Shown here: positions 51,807-61,459 of the stretch, piece by piece
Position numbering within the stretch: the first letter of the stretch is position 1
Layout of the letters: every line of letters begins with the position of its first letter
DNA from: Lysinibacillus fusiformis
GTDB lineage: Bacteria > Bacillota > Bacilli > Bacillales_A > Planococcaceae
Length of the DNA stretch: 64,000 bases
NCBI RefSeq assembly: GCF_003049525.1
Contig: NZ_PYWL01000001.1
Span: forward strand, 310,001-374,000
Reading direction: 5' to 3'
Translations under genes and position numbers: made by a program
Notes under the pieces: model-generated
The model's input: only the letters and a program-made list of their open reading frames with translations
The model's database searches: none
Told to the model about the DNA's origin: nothing

Positions 51807-52777
51807 TAAAACGCCTCCGATAAGACTGCAATCAATGCTACTGCTAGGGCAGTTGACCAGAAGACAAGCACTACTTTCCACTCTGACCAACCTGATAATT
51901 CAAAATGGTGATGGATTGGACTCATCTTAAAAATACGCTTTTTACGCAGTTTAAAGCTTCCTACCTGTAAAATAACGGATAATGTTTCGATGACAAATAC
52001 CAAGCCAACTAGTAATAGTAAAAACTCTTCTTTTACTAATACCGATACCATGGCTAACGCCCCACCTAATGCTAATGAACCCGTATCACCCATAAATACT
52101 TTTGCTGGATTCGCATTAAATAATAAAAACCCTAATAATGCTCCTGTAACAGCAAAGGCAAATAAAGCAATATCAGCTTGGCTTTGGAAAAGTGCAATAA
52201 CACCAAATGCCGCAAAAGCAATCGATGCAGTTCCTGCCACTAGTCCATCTAAACCATCTGTTAAATTCACCGCATTGGAGAAACCTACTAACCAAAAAAT
52301 TAAAAAGGCAACATAGAAGACACCAAGATCAACTGTCCAATTTGTAAATGGAATAGCAAGTGTTGTATCAAACGATCCAACATGCAGTAGAAAATATGCA
52401 AGGATGGCGATAACAATTTGACCAATTAATTTTTGAAGAGAGGTTAACCCTAAATTCCTTTTAAATACAACCTTCAAACCATCATCCAGTAAACCTATTA
52501 AGCCAAATCCTGCTAATACTAGTAAAAGTACTACGGTCTGTGTCGTTAATAAATCTAAAAAGCTTCCTACACCAACAGTTGTTAGGACGATAGAAATTAA
52601 GAAAATTATACCGCCCATTGTTGGTGTACCAGCTTTTTTCATATGTGATTTTGGTCCCTCTTCACGAATACTTTGCCCAAACTTTAGGCGTCGAAGAAGT
52701 GGAATACTAATTGGTGCCAGGATAACTGTTACTATAAAAGCAAGAGCTAAAATGGTAAGTGTTGTTGCGAGTTTCAT
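51806..52777 (-). CDS. mraY: Phospho-N-acetylmuramoyl-pentapeptide transferase
   Basis: Transfers phospho-MurNAc-pentapeptide to undecaprenyl phosphate to make lipid I. Ten membrane helices. The catalytic Asp motifs are [22 protein letters not shown] and [12 protein letters not shown], and the histidine motif SPIHHHFEL is near the C-terminus. 323 aa. It lies directly upstream of murD; the murE that normally precedes it in Bacillus is absent. Confidence 0.97.
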   Translation of the reverse strand: MKLATTLTILALAFIVTVILAPISIPLLRRLKFGQSIREEGPKSHMKKAGTPTMGGIIFLISIVLTTVGVGSFLDLLTTQTVVLLLVLAGFGLIGLLDDGLKVVFKRNLGLTSLQKLIGQIVIAILAYFLLHVGSFDTTLAIPFTNWTVDLGVFYVAFLIFWLVGFSNAVNLTDGLDGLVAGTASIAFAAFGVIALFQSQADIALFAFAVTGALLGFLLFNANPAKVFMGDTGSLALGGALAMVSVLVKEEFLLLLVGLVFVIETLSVILQVGSFKLRKKRIFKMSPIHHHFELSGWSEWKVVLVFWSTALAVALIAVLSEAF

Positions 52778-52902
52778 TGAAAAATCTCCTTTAAATCTTG
52801 TTTCACTTTCTTCGTTAGGAAAAAAGCATAAACTTTCATTTATTTATTACTACCCTTCATAATAATAGTGGTTCTTTCCCATTTTTTAAAGGTAAAGTTA
52901 TT

Positions 52903-54819
52903 TCAGTTCTCCAAATATAAATGAATGGTACCATCTTGTTTGATAACACTATCCACTTCAGGTAACTGGTTACCAATTTTAGTCCCTTCTCCATGCCATT
53001 CTATACGGAATGGATAAAACTGCTTGGCAATATCATCCTTTGTTTGCCCGATAAAATTCGGTACCTTCACAGTAATTGGATCCCCATAACGATAATCCTT
53101 TTCGAGCTGTTCCTTCGATTTTTCAATACCTATAAACGGTGCAACATCCTCAATAATTTGCCCAACAATAGGTGCTGCTACAACGCCACCAAACTGCGTC
53201 GTCTTTTTAGGGTTGTCGACTGCTACATAGACGACAATTTGCGGATTGTCGGCTGGCGCAAAGCCAATAAATGATACGATATATTCTCCACTTTTGTAAC
53301 GGCCGTTTTCAACCTTTTGTGCTGTTCCTGTTTTACCGCCAATTCGTAAACCATCCCGGAAGGCTTGTCGACCTGAACCATTCGCTACAACAGACTCCAA
53401 TGCGCCCCGAACCTTTGCAGAAGTCTCCTCACGAATTACCTGATTTTTGACAACAGGTTTAGTTTCCTGTATGACTTCGCCTGTATTAGGATTAAATACT
53501 TTTTTCACAACATAAGGCGTATAAAGCTTGCCTCCATTTATTGCTGCTGCTACCGCTTGAACTTGCTGAATTGGAGTTACCGCTACCCCTTGCCCAAATG
53601 AGGTTGTTGCCTGTTCAACAGGTCCGAAGGCTTCCTTAGAAAATAATATTCCTGAAGCTTCACCAGCAATATTGGAACCAGTCTTTTGACCAAAGCCAAA
53701 ATCTTTAATATATTGCAATAGTCGCTCATTACCTAACCGCTGCCCTAATTCAATAAAGCCTGGGTTACAGGAATTCTCCACAACTTCTAAAAAGGTTTCA
53801 TGTCCATGCCCTTCACGCTTCCAACAACGAAGTCTTGCTCCAGCAACCATCGTATACCCTGGATCATAAAAAGTATCATGCTCTAAATCCACTAAATTTT
53901 CTTCCAATGCAGCGCTAAGGGTTATAATTTTAAAAGTAGAACCAGGCTCATATGTCATCCACACTGGTAAATTTCGATTATAAATCGCAGGCTCGACTAA
54001 TTGATATTCAGCCGGATTAAAGGTTGGATAGGAGGCTAACGCTAAGATTTCTCCATTATTTGGATTCATAGCAATAGCCAATGCTTGGTCCGCTTCATAG
54101 CGCTCCATAGCCTGTGACAATTCACGTTCAACGACCTGTTGGACATCGACATCGATCGTTAGCTCAATAGTTGCCCCATCCTCGCCAGCCTTCCAAGCAC
54201 TCGCGACATTCGGTAAATTATTGCCCTTTGCATCGGTAAATAGGCGAATTGCAGATGAATTAGCCTGCAAAAACTTATCATATTCATATTCGATACCAGC
54301 TAAGCCTTGTGCATCATACCCTGTAAAACCTAAAAATCGAGATAAAAGTGTCCCATATGGATAGTCTCTTGAGTAGTCGACACCACTATATAATCCTTCA
54401 ATTTGTAAGCCTTGTAATTCCACTGCTTTTTCATAGGGGATATTTTTCCCCTCAGGCGCTAGCTTTACTAAATAGGCTTTTTTCTTCATCTTCTCTAAAA
54501 GTTTCTCTTTGTCCACTTCTAGAACTTGCGCAATTTTTTCAGCTGCCCCTTCAATATCTTTACTCTGGGAAGGCATAAAATATAATGTTGGTGCTAGCTT
54601 ATTGGTTACAATACTCTCACCATCTCGATCAGTAATATGCCCTCGTTCATTAGCAAATGGGATTTCTCGGTCCCAGTTCTCTTCTGCCTTCGTTGTCAGT
54701 TCCTTTTGATCCAACACTTGCAAAAAGAAAAGCCTAATCACTATCGCCACTGCCGCACACATAAACAACACATATAAAATACGTAAACGCTTTTTAGAAT
54801 GGATAGAAATCCACTTCAT
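52903..54819 (-). CDS. spoVD: Stage V sporulation protein D, class B penicillin-binding protein
   Basis: A transpeptidase needed for spore cortex in B. subtilis. One N-terminal membrane helix (about residues 11-33), dimerisation domain with the ERGHITDRDG motif, then the transpeptidase domain with active-site Ser294 in EPGSTFK, the SCN motif in ENSCNPG and KTG in GKTGTAQ. One C-terminal PASTA domain lies at about residues 575-637. The product is 638 aa. It follows pbpB in the usual order. Role is inferred from position and PASTA count. Confidence 0.93.
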   Translation of the reverse strand: MKWISIHSKKRLRILYVLFMCAAVAIVIRLFFLQVLDQKELTTKAEENWDREIPFANERGHITDRDGESIVTNKLAPTLYFMPSQSKDIEGAAEKIAQVLEVDKEKLLEKMKKKAYLVKLAPEGKNIPYEKAVELQGLQIEGLYSGVDYSRDYPYGTLLSRFLGFTGYDAQGLAGIEYEYDKFLQANSSAIRLFTDAKGNNLPNVASAWKAGEDGATIELTIDVDVQQVVERELSQAMERYEADQALAIAMNPNNGEILALASYPTFNPAEYQLVEPAIYNRNLPVWMTYEPGSTFKIITLSAALEENLVDLEHDTFYDPGYTMVAGARLRCWKREGHGHETFLEVVENSCNPGFIELGQRLGNERLLQYIKDFGFGQKTGSNIAGEASGILFSKEAFGPVEQATTSFGQGVAVTPIQQVQAVAAAINGGKLYTPYVVKKVFNPNTGEVIQETKPVVKNQVIREETSAKVRGALESVVANGSGRQAFRDGLRIGGKTGTAQKVENGRYKSGEYIVSFIGFAPADNPQIVVYVAVDNPKKTTQFGGVVAAPIVGQIIEDVAPFIGIEKSKEQLEKDYRYGDPITVKVPNFIGQTKDDIAKQFYPFRIEWHGEGTKIGNQLPEVDSVIKQDGTIHLYLEN

Positions 54820-54876
54820 TCGACATCACACCTTGTTTTTTACAACGTATGAAATAAAGTGGACTTCTATTCAGTA

Positions 54877-57105
54877 TTATTCATCTTCTACTTGTTCAAT
54901 TTCACCCTCAGAAGCTGCCTCTACATCTTGTACAAAGCTTTCAGCAGGTGTTTTGAGCTTAACAACAATCGGTGAATTATCCGTTATAGTAGTCCCTGGA
55001 GACACACTTTGACTCGCTACAAAGCCTTCACCGAAAATCTCCATCTCTACCCCTGTCATAGATTTGAAAACAAGTAAATTTCTCAATGACCAATTCGTAA
55101 AGTCTGGCAATATGATATCTCCATCCGTCTTCAAAAATACATAACTACCTTTAACTAGTTGTTTTGTATCTTTCGGATATTGATCTATGATTTTACCTCC
55201 GCTTCCAACAATAACAGGCTGTAATCCATCATTCCCTAGTTCTACCTCAATCGCCTCAGCACTTTGACCTGTATAATCCTTAATATCTACCTTATCCACA
55301 TACTGTACATCACCTGGATTAATATTAAGGTGCTTTAAGCTATTTAACATAACAGGATTAAACACTTTAGATACTGGGACTGATCCAAGCTCATTATTTA
55401 ACTTAGGTTTTTTCACTGAGACATACATGATGAGCTGAGGATCATCGACAGGAGCCATTCCTAAAAATGAATATAGGAATTGGTTAGCACCCCAAGCATA
55501 CGTACCATCTGCTCTCGGAATTTGTGCTGTCCCTGTCTTCCCTGCAACCTCATAATCCTCTAGAATAAAATCCTTCGCAGTACCAAATTCTGATGTCAGT
55601 GTAGAGGCAAGGATTTCTCGTACTTGTTTAGCTGTATCTGCTTTGATTGGTTGTCCTTTTTCAACAGGTTCATGGTTTTGAATAACCTTCCCTGTTGATG
55701 AATCAACAATACGGTCAATCACATAAGGCTGCATCATCTTGCCATCATTCGCAATAGCAGTCATGGCTTGGATCATTTGGATAGGTGTTACAGTTGACCC
55801 TTGCCCATATGTTGTCGTTACTCGTTGAATTGGATATTTTGATAATATTGTACCTGCCGCTTCATTCGGTAAATCAATTCCGGTTTTGTGGCCAAAACCA
55901 AAGCGGTCTAAATATTCCACAAAGACATCATCGCCAATCAATTTTAATAAATGTGCCATGGCCGTATTCGAAGAGCGTTGGAATCCCTGTAAATAGCTAA
56001 TTTGTCCCCATCCAACCTGATTATGATCTCGAATTGTTCGGTCATGTACTGTATAAGAGCCTGATTGGTATTCTGCATTCGGAGCCCATGTATTTGTATC
56101 AATAGCCGAAGCAAGTGTGAATGTTTTCATCGTTGAACCAGGCTCAATTGTTTCTTCAATTACCTCGTTCAGCCATTTCATATTTTGACTATCACGTGTT
56201 TCTGGGTTAAATGTAGGACGCTGGGACATCGCTAATATTTTCCCAGTCTTCGGATCTGCTACAACAGCCGTCATGGACTCAGGATTATATTCCTGTTCAA
56301 CCTTTGTCATTGCTTCTTCTAAAAAGCTTTGGATGGTTTTATCGAGCGTTAAATAAATGTCGTCCCCATCTTTAGCAGGTGTCACCATCTTCTCGCTGTT
56401 CGGTAATAAATAACTGAAAGCATCTGTTTCGTATTTCATTTTACCGTTAACACCTGTCAGTTCTTTGTCATACGTATATTCTAGGCCCATTTCGCCTTTT
56501 GTAGTAACAGTTCCATCCGCATTATCCTTTTTCAGTGCATAGCCAATTAAATGGGAGGCAAAGACACCATTTGGATAATAACGTTTTAAATCACTAACAA
56601 ATAGAATTCCTGGTAATTTTTCTTCCTTTATTTTACTCATAACCTCGTGACTAATACCGCGTCCAGAACTCCCAAATTCCACTTGATATAATGGTTCACC
56701 ATCGCTTCTATAACGGTTATTTAGTTTTTTCAGAACTTCATCTTCTTTTCCTTGCATTGCCGGAATATACTTCGCTAAAACTTGAGCCGTTTTTTCAGCA
56801 TCTACAACATGCCTAGGTTTTTTTGGATCTGTTGTAGCAGCTTCACTCACGACTGCAACTAGACGATAGCTTAACGTATCTTCTGCAATCACTTGACCGT
56901 TTTGGTCATAAATTTTTCCTCGGTTTGCTGTGATAACACTTTCCTTACCATACTTAGCAGCTGCTCTTGCTGCAAGCTCCTGTCCTTCTACTTGCCCTGT
57001 CGCCTGAATGTTCACCATTCTTGTGAATAATAGAAAAAAGAGCCCTCCATAAAAAATCATTAATAGAAAGGCTCCCCATTGGAATCGAAATCTCTTTTTT
57101 TTCAT
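54877..57105 (-). CDS. pbpB: Penicillin-binding protein 2B (divisome transpeptidase)
   Basis: The essential septal transpeptidase. A membrane helix at about residues 11-30, dimerisation domain with ANRGKIYDQNG, and the transpeptidase domain with Ser324 in EPGSTMK, SSN in RSSNTAMA and KTG in GKTGTAQ. Two C-terminal PASTA repeats lie at about residues 600-720, then an acidic tail EAASEGEIEQVEDE. 742 aa. Its start overlaps the ftsL stop by 4 bases. Confidence 0.96.
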   Translation of the reverse strand: MKKKRFRFQWGAFLLMIFYGGLFFLLFTRMVNIQATGQVEGQELAARAAAKYGKESVITANRGKIYDQNGQVIAEDTLSYRLVAVVSEAATTDPKKPRHVVDAEKTAQVLAKYIPAMQGKEDEVLKKLNNRYRSDGEPLYQVEFGSSGRGISHEVMSKIKEEKLPGILFVSDLKRYYPNGVFASHLIGYALKKDNADGTVTTKGEMGLEYTYDKELTGVNGKMKYETDAFSYLLPNSEKMVTPAKDGDDIYLTLDKTIQSFLEEAMTKVEQEYNPESMTAVVADPKTGKILAMSQRPTFNPETRDSQNMKWLNEVIEETIEPGSTMKTFTLASAIDTNTWAPNAEYQSGSYTVHDRTIRDHNQVGWGQISYLQGFQRSSNTAMAHLLKLIGDDVFVEYLDRFGFGHKTGIDLPNEAAGTILSKYPIQRVTTTYGQGSTVTPIQMIQAMTAIANDGKMMQPYVIDRIVDSSTGKVIQNHEPVEKGQPIKADTAKQVREILASTLTSEFGTAKDFILEDYEVAGKTGTAQIPRADGTYAWGANQFLYSFLGMAPVDDPQLIMYVSVKKPKLNNELGSVPVSKVFNPVMLNSLKHLNINPGDVQYVDKVDIKDYTGQSAEAIEVELGNDGLQPVIVGSGGKIIDQYPKDTKQLVKGSYVFLKTDGDIILPDFTNWSLRNLLVFKSMTGVEMEIFGEGFVASQSVSPGTTITDNSPIVVKLKTPAESFVQDVEAASEGEIEQVEDE

Positions 57106-57473
57106 TCTCCCGGCACTACCTTTACATTTTTCTCATTTTGAGTTAAACCGAGTTCTTTCGCTTTTTTCCATATGTTATCGTATGTAGAAAGTTCACTTAC
57201 ACGAACCGTTAAGTCAACATTCTGTTTTGCAATCTCATCTGCTTCTGATTCGATCTTTTGAATGTCCATGCTTGTCGTTTGAATAGCTGCTTGTTTATTT
57301 AATACTAGGACTCCTAATACAGCAATAATGCTAACTAAAACAATTAGCATTGTTTTCTCAAACTTCTGGTTCGTTTTTTTACGACGTATGATAGTGGGTT
57401 GTGGACTAGGTGGTGTTATCGGTTGTTGCACTTGTTGATGTTGGTGCTGTTGCCTTACACGTACGGCTGCCAT
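57102..57473 (-). CDS. ftsL: Cell division protein FtsL
   Basis: A bitopic divisome protein of 123 aa that pairs with DivIC. A Gln/His/Pro-rich cytoplasmic N-terminus (VRQQHQHQQVQQPI) precedes one membrane helix at about residues 42-62, then a leucine-zipper-like coiled coil to the end. Position between rsmH and pbpB fits. The sequence is poorly conserved as usual for FtsL, so the name rests on position and topology. Confidence 0.92.
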   Translation of the reverse strand: MAAVRVRQQHQHQQVQQPITPPSPQPTIIRRKKTNQKFEKTMLIVLVSIIAVLGVLVLNKQAAIQTTSMDIQKIESEADEIAKQNVDLTVRVSELSTYDNIWKKAKELGLTQNEKNVKVVPGE

Positions 57474-58424
57474 TTACTCACGCCCTTTGTCGTTAATTTT
57501 CTCCACCACTCTAAGCTTTGCTGAACGAGCCCGATTATTCACTTCTAATTCTTCATCTGATGGAAGAATTGGCTTTCGTGAAATAAGCTTTAAAGTTGGC
57601 TTCATGTCATCTGGAATTACTGGTAAATTTGGTGGTAATTCCGGTAATGATGACGCTTCCTTAAAGATTGTCTTGCATAGGCGGTCCTCCAATGAATGGA
57701 ACGTAATGACACTAATGCGTCCACCTACGTTTATCATATCAATCGCATCGACTAATGAATCCTCTGCCGCGCCTAACTCGTCATTGACAGCAATTCTTAT
57801 TGCTTGGAAAATGCGCTTTGCTGGATGCCCACCTTTTCGGCGTGCCGCTGCTGGAATACCCTCTTTAATAAGCTCTACAAGTTGTCCAGTTGTTTCAATT
57901 GGTGCTGACTTACGCGCCTCTTCAATTTTACGAGCAACTTGCTTTGAAAACTTTTCTTCTCCATAACGGAAAAAAATACGTACTAAATCTTCATATGCCC
58001 ATTGATTGACAACTTCAAAAGCTGTAAGTGTTGCCGTTTGATCCATGCGCATATCAAGTGGTGCATCATGGTGATAGCTAAAGCCTCGTTCAGGTGTATC
58101 TAACTGAGGTGAAGATACGCCTAAGTCATATAAAATACCATCCACTTGTTCAAAACCATGAGCTAATAATTCTTCTTTTAAATACCGGAAATTCGAATGT
58201 ATAAACGTGACGCGCTCAATATAAGGCGCTAATCGAATTTTCGCATTTTCGATAGCCGTCATATCTTGATCGAAACAAATTAAACGGCCTTTATCAGATA
58301 ATTGTTGAACTAAATATTCACTATGGCCTGCACCACCTAACGTACAGTCCACATATACACCATCAGGATCGATGTTCAACCCATCAACAGTTTCTTTTAA
58401 TAACACGGTTGTATGATCGAACAT
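57474..58424 (-). CDS. rsmH: 16S rRNA m4C1402 methyltransferase RsmH
   Basis: Methylates N4 of C1402 in the 16S rRNA P site. The SAM-binding [10 protein letters not shown] motif at about residues 30-39, the [15 protein letters not shown] motif at about 99-113, and the [12 protein letters not shown] motif are present. 316 aa. Its stop is directly followed by ftsL. ATG follows GAAAGGAG. Second gene of the mraZ operon. Confidence 0.97.
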   Translation of the reverse strand: MFDHTTVLLKETVDGLNIDPDGVYVDCTLGGAGHSEYLVQQLSDKGRLICFDQDMTAIENAKIRLAPYIERVTFIHSNFRYLKEELLAHGFEQVDGILYDLGVSSPQLDTPERGFSYHHDAPLDMRMDQTATLTAFEVVNQWAYEDLVRIFFRYGEEKFSKQVARKIEEARKSAPIETTGQLVELIKEGIPAAARRKGGHPAKRIFQAIRIAVNDELGAAEDSLVDAIDMINVGGRISVITFHSLEDRLCKTIFKEASSLPELPPNLPVIPDDMKPTLKLISRKPILPSDEELEVNNRARSAKLRVVEKINDKGRE

Positions 58425-58486
58425 ACCACTCGCTCCTTTCAGGCCTTAACCTCATGTCATCTTTGAATGGACATGCTTATCAAAAG

Positions 58487-58918
58487 TTAAAAATCAAAGC
58501 CAATCATATTTTCTGCAATTTCATTAAAAGATTGTTCGGACTCGCTGAAGTAAGCTTCCCATGCATCTTTAGCCCAAATCTCAATTCGATTTGAAACCCC
58601 CAACACTACACATTCCTTTACAAGATGTGCATGTTGCATAAGAGTAGCTGGAATATTAATTCGCCCCTGCTTGTCTATTTCTACCTCTGTTGCGCCAGAA
58701 AAGAAAAACCTTGCAAATGCACGTGTATCCTTTTTGGTCATCGGTAAATCTTTTAACTTTTCTTCGAGTTTTCGCCATTCATTCATAGGATAGCCAAATA
58801 GACAGTTATCGAGACCTCTTGTGACAACAAACGCTTCGCCTAAAGCTTCACGAAATTTTGCCGGCACGATTAATCGCCCTTTCGCATCAACGGAGTGTTG
58901 ATATTCTCCCATGAACAT
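58487..58918 (-). CDS. mraZ: Transcriptional regulator MraZ
   Basis: A DNA-binding AbrB-like protein that represses its own dcw operon in the bacteria studied. Two tandem SpoVT/AbrB half-domains, each with the DAKGR and DKQGR signature (about residues 12-16 and 84-88). Length 143 aa, as in B. subtilis. ATG MFMGEYQ is chosen by alignment, with GGGGTGAG 5-6 bases upstream; a GTG 9 bases earlier is in frame. First gene of the cluster and preceded by phased candidate MraZ boxes. Confidence 0.96.
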   Translation of the reverse strand: MFMGEYQHSVDAKGRLIVPAKFREALGEAFVVTRGLDNCLFGYPMNEWRKLEEKLKDLPMTKKDTRAFARFFFSGATEVEIDKQGRINIPATLMQHAHLVKECVVLGVSNRIEIWAKDAWEAYFSESEQSFNEIAENMIGFDF

Positions 58919-58928
58919 ACTACTCACC

Positions 58929-58975
58929 CCACTTTATTAAATAATGTACCACATCCCCCCACTTTCCTCCACTTT
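58929..58975 (-). promoter_or_regulatory. MraZ operator: phased AAAGTGG-like boxes and extended -10
   Basis: On the minus strand AAAGTGG occurs at 58969-58975 and 58959-58965, a variant GATGTGG at 58949-58955, and a further AAAGTGG at 58929-58935. The spacing is 10, 10 and 20 bases. This fits the tandem MraZ-binding boxes known upstream of mraZ in other bacteria. TGG-TACATT between them can serve as an extended -10. Confidence 0.7.
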
Positions 58976-59055
58976 TTTTAAAAAAAACTTGACATTTTAT
59001 CTCTTAATGTGCAATTAGACCTTGATGGAAATTTTTGATATATGCTAAATGACAC

Positions 59056-59088
59056 AAAGAAAGAGCTATCCTTAGGAGGATAGCTCTC
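59056..59088 (-). terminator. Terminator of bshC
   Basis: A perfect 11-bp stem (AGAGCTATCCT with AGGATAGCTCT) around 4 bases, followed on the minus strand by a T-rich tract, lies downstream of bshC and upstream of the mraZ promoter. Confidence 0.85.
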
Positions 59089-59172
59089 TAAATACTATTT
59101 TTATAGACAAAATTCATCAAATCAATATTGTATCAAAAAATCATCTAGGTATAAAGAACCTGGCAGATAGGT

Positions 59173-60789
59173 TTATAAATAAAGTAAATAGTGGTGTTTG
59201 CCAATACTATAGTTTTGCTTTAACATTTCAGCAATCAACATAGGTCCAAACTCATTAAAATATTGATATGGATTATAAGTTCTTTCCTGGAAACCTTCGT
59301 TTGGATACAACTCATTTTGTAGCGTCGTAAATTTGCGGATAGTAGTTTCATGCTTGTCGAGTACAGTTTGCTCAATTTTTTGCTGCAGGTAGTCAAATTG
59401 TTTTGCATGATTTTCTTGATTTTTCACAAGGATTTTATCTAAAGTTAAATGCTGTTCCTCTAAATACGATGCAAGCTCACTGTACTTTTCTGCTAACAAC
59501 TGCTCCATAGCCTGAATTTGGCGTTTAGCCTCACTATCCTGCACATCATCAATAAAACGCTCTTTCATTTCTAAAGCTTTGCCATTCCAAACATCCGTAA
59601 CAGTCAATTGATGTTCACACAATAATTGCTCTACATGACGCGTCACAATCGTCATATGAAGGCGCGGGGCAAAAATAGGCATTTGTAGGTCTAGTACAGA
59701 AAATGCACTTTTTAATGTTGCCCAATAAGCTAATTCACCAGGGCCACCGACGAATGCCAGTACAGGGAACGTCATTTCCTGCATTAATGGACGGGACACC
59801 ACGTTATTACTCAAGCGCTCTGGATATTTCTTGGCAATCTCTAGTAGCTCTTCACGAGTAAACTTAAGGTTTGCCGCTAAATTAATAAATAGATCATTTT
59901 TTCTTTCCAAAAGATGACGTTCTCCGTCCTCTACATAGAATAGATTAGCTGCATCTCTTGTCGCTAAAATAGGTTTACCGTAGCCCGTTTGCTCTAACAG
60001 CTCTTCCTTTTCTGTTACAACTCTAGCAATTTCTTCGCTATGCTGAATGATGTGTGCAAAATTGTCACTTTCATATTGACGGAAATTATAATCCGCTGCA
60101 TCAATGAACAGTAACCCTTCATCTTTAAATAATTGGTTCATTAACCGCGCAAAGAAATCAGTAAATGTCTCACTTTCGTTTAGCACATCTACTAATTGTT
60201 TAATAAGGGCCTCTGTATACTCGGTTTCCCCAATGTCTCTAATAATGGTATTGATAAATTGTGTCATCGACTCTTTATTGAGCATTGTTGCCGATGCCAT
60301 TGTTTTGCGTCTAGAGCGCTCACTGTATGCTCGTTTTTTTAATAACTCTCCATGCACCGTATAAGTATGATTAATTTCTTCCAAATCATGATCTTCTCCA
60401 GCTATCCAAAAAACAGGTACGACAGATTTTTGAAGCTTCGCACTTTGTTCTTTTGCTAACACAATGACTGAAATCGCTTTATGAACGGAGTAAAGAGGGC
60501 CAGTTAAGATACCTGCTTGTTGGCCACCGATTATGACCATAGCTCCTTGTTCTAGTTGTTGTAAATGTTCATTCGCTTTTTGTGATAACCCTAGTGGCTC
60601 CATAAATTGACGGATGATGGCTGTCAGCTCTTTTTGATCTCTGGCATGTTGTGCTAAATGCTTCGCTCTTTCCTCAAAAGCCTGATCATTAAAATCGTAT
60701 TCAAAAAACTGATGAATGGCAGTATTTGGCGACCAGTAATCGGCTAGCACATTATTTTTTATAGGTACTTGGATAGACTCCAGTTTCAT
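59173..60789 (-). CDS. bshC: Bacillithiol biosynthesis cysteine-adding enzyme BshC
   Basis: Catalyses the last step of bacillithiol synthesis, adding cysteine to glucosaminyl malate. The family motifs are visible: VIIGGQQAGILTGPLYSVHKAIS at about residues 86-105, VPVFWIAGEDHDLEEINHT at about 124-142, and GGPGELAYW. A C-terminal coiled coil covers about residues 410-490. 538 aa. In B. subtilis it is yllA-linked near mraZ, and it holds that place here. Confidence 0.95.
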   Translation of the reverse strand: MKLESIQVPIKNNVLADYWSPNTAIHQFFEYDFNDQAFEERAKHLAQHARDQKELTAIIRQFMEPLGLSQKANEHLQQLEQGAMVIIGGQQAGILTGPLYSVHKAISVIVLAKEQSAKLQKSVVPVFWIAGEDHDLEEINHTYTVHGELLKKRAYSERSRRKTMASATMLNKESMTQFINTIIRDIGETEYTEALIKQLVDVLNESETFTDFFARLMNQLFKDEGLLFIDAADYNFRQYESDNFAHIIQHSEEIARVVTEKEELLEQTGYGKPILATRDAANLFYVEDGERHLLERKNDLFINLAANLKFTREELLEIAKKYPERLSNNVVSRPLMQEMTFPVLAFVGGPGELAYWATLKSAFSVLDLQMPIFAPRLHMTIVTRHVEQLLCEHQLTVTDVWNGKALEMKERFIDDVQDSEAKRQIQAMEQLLAEKYSELASYLEEQHLTLDKILVKNQENHAKQFDYLQQKIEQTVLDKHETTIRKFTTLQNELYPNEGFQERTYNPYQYFNEFGPMLIAEMLKQNYSIGKHHYLLYL

Positions 60790-61063
60790 TTAATATAAGC
60801 TCCTCTACTCACTCAATCATTATTTTACTTATAACGAGAAATTGATTCCTCACATATTATGCACTTGAGGCTGTAAATGTTTTTAGCCCATATTGCATTT
60901 CCCCCACCATGAACATAGCACTGTGCAATATTACTGAACTATTCTTTTAGCACTAGGCTTTATGACATTTAATCAGTTTCCCATCCATAAAGAATGATTT
61001 TTTATATCTACTTTATAATGCTATTATTTTAACCCTTATAGCTCCAACATGAAAAGAAAATGC
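60790..61063. other. Intergenic region upstream of bshC
   Basis: About 270 bases between bshC and the DUF3397 gene. No open frame that looks coding, no convincing terminator for the DUF3397 gene. It should contain the bshC promoter; no strong pair of hexamers was seen. Confidence 0.4.
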
Positions 61064-61459
61064 TTAGGCAACCTGTAAATAGTCTACAAGGGACTGAATG
61101 ACACCGATTATACAGATCACAACATACGCGGTGCTCAGTAATAAAAATAAAAAACGCCAAATTTTCTTTAATAACGGCTTCACTTCTATTTCTTTTTTGG
61201 TCCGCCATTCAATATATGTAAAAATCATAGCCATCATTATTGCAAGGATGACTAAAAGTCCCCCTACATTTACTTGCCACAGTACTCCAATGCCTAAGGG
61301 GACTGAAAAGAACAAGCAGAAGGTTGTCACATCAGACGCCGCACCAAATGCATGGGTACCACGTATTTTAACTTTCCGGCTAATTAGATAGACTATAATA
61401 AAAAGAACAATTGGGCAAAAAATAACGATACTAACAATAATATGTAAAAGGTCTTTCAA
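61064..61459 (-). CDS. DUF3397 membrane protein
   Basis: A 131 aa membrane protein with four hydrophobic helices (about residues 5-25, 43-62, 66-86 and 103-125). The pattern KVRGTHAFGAASDVTTFCLFFSVP region (seen as IRGTHAFGAASDVTTF) is characteristic of the DUF3397 family found beside bshC and panE in Bacillales. The start is TTG, overlapping the reductase stop codon. Function is unknown. Confidence 0.87.
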   Translation of the reverse strand: MKDLLHIIVSIVIFCPIVLFIIVYLISRKVKIRGTHAFGAASDVTTFCLFFSVPLGIGVLWQVNVGGLLVILAIMMAMIFTYIEWRTKKEIEVKPLLKKIWRFLFLLLSTAYVVICIIGVIQSLVDYLQVA

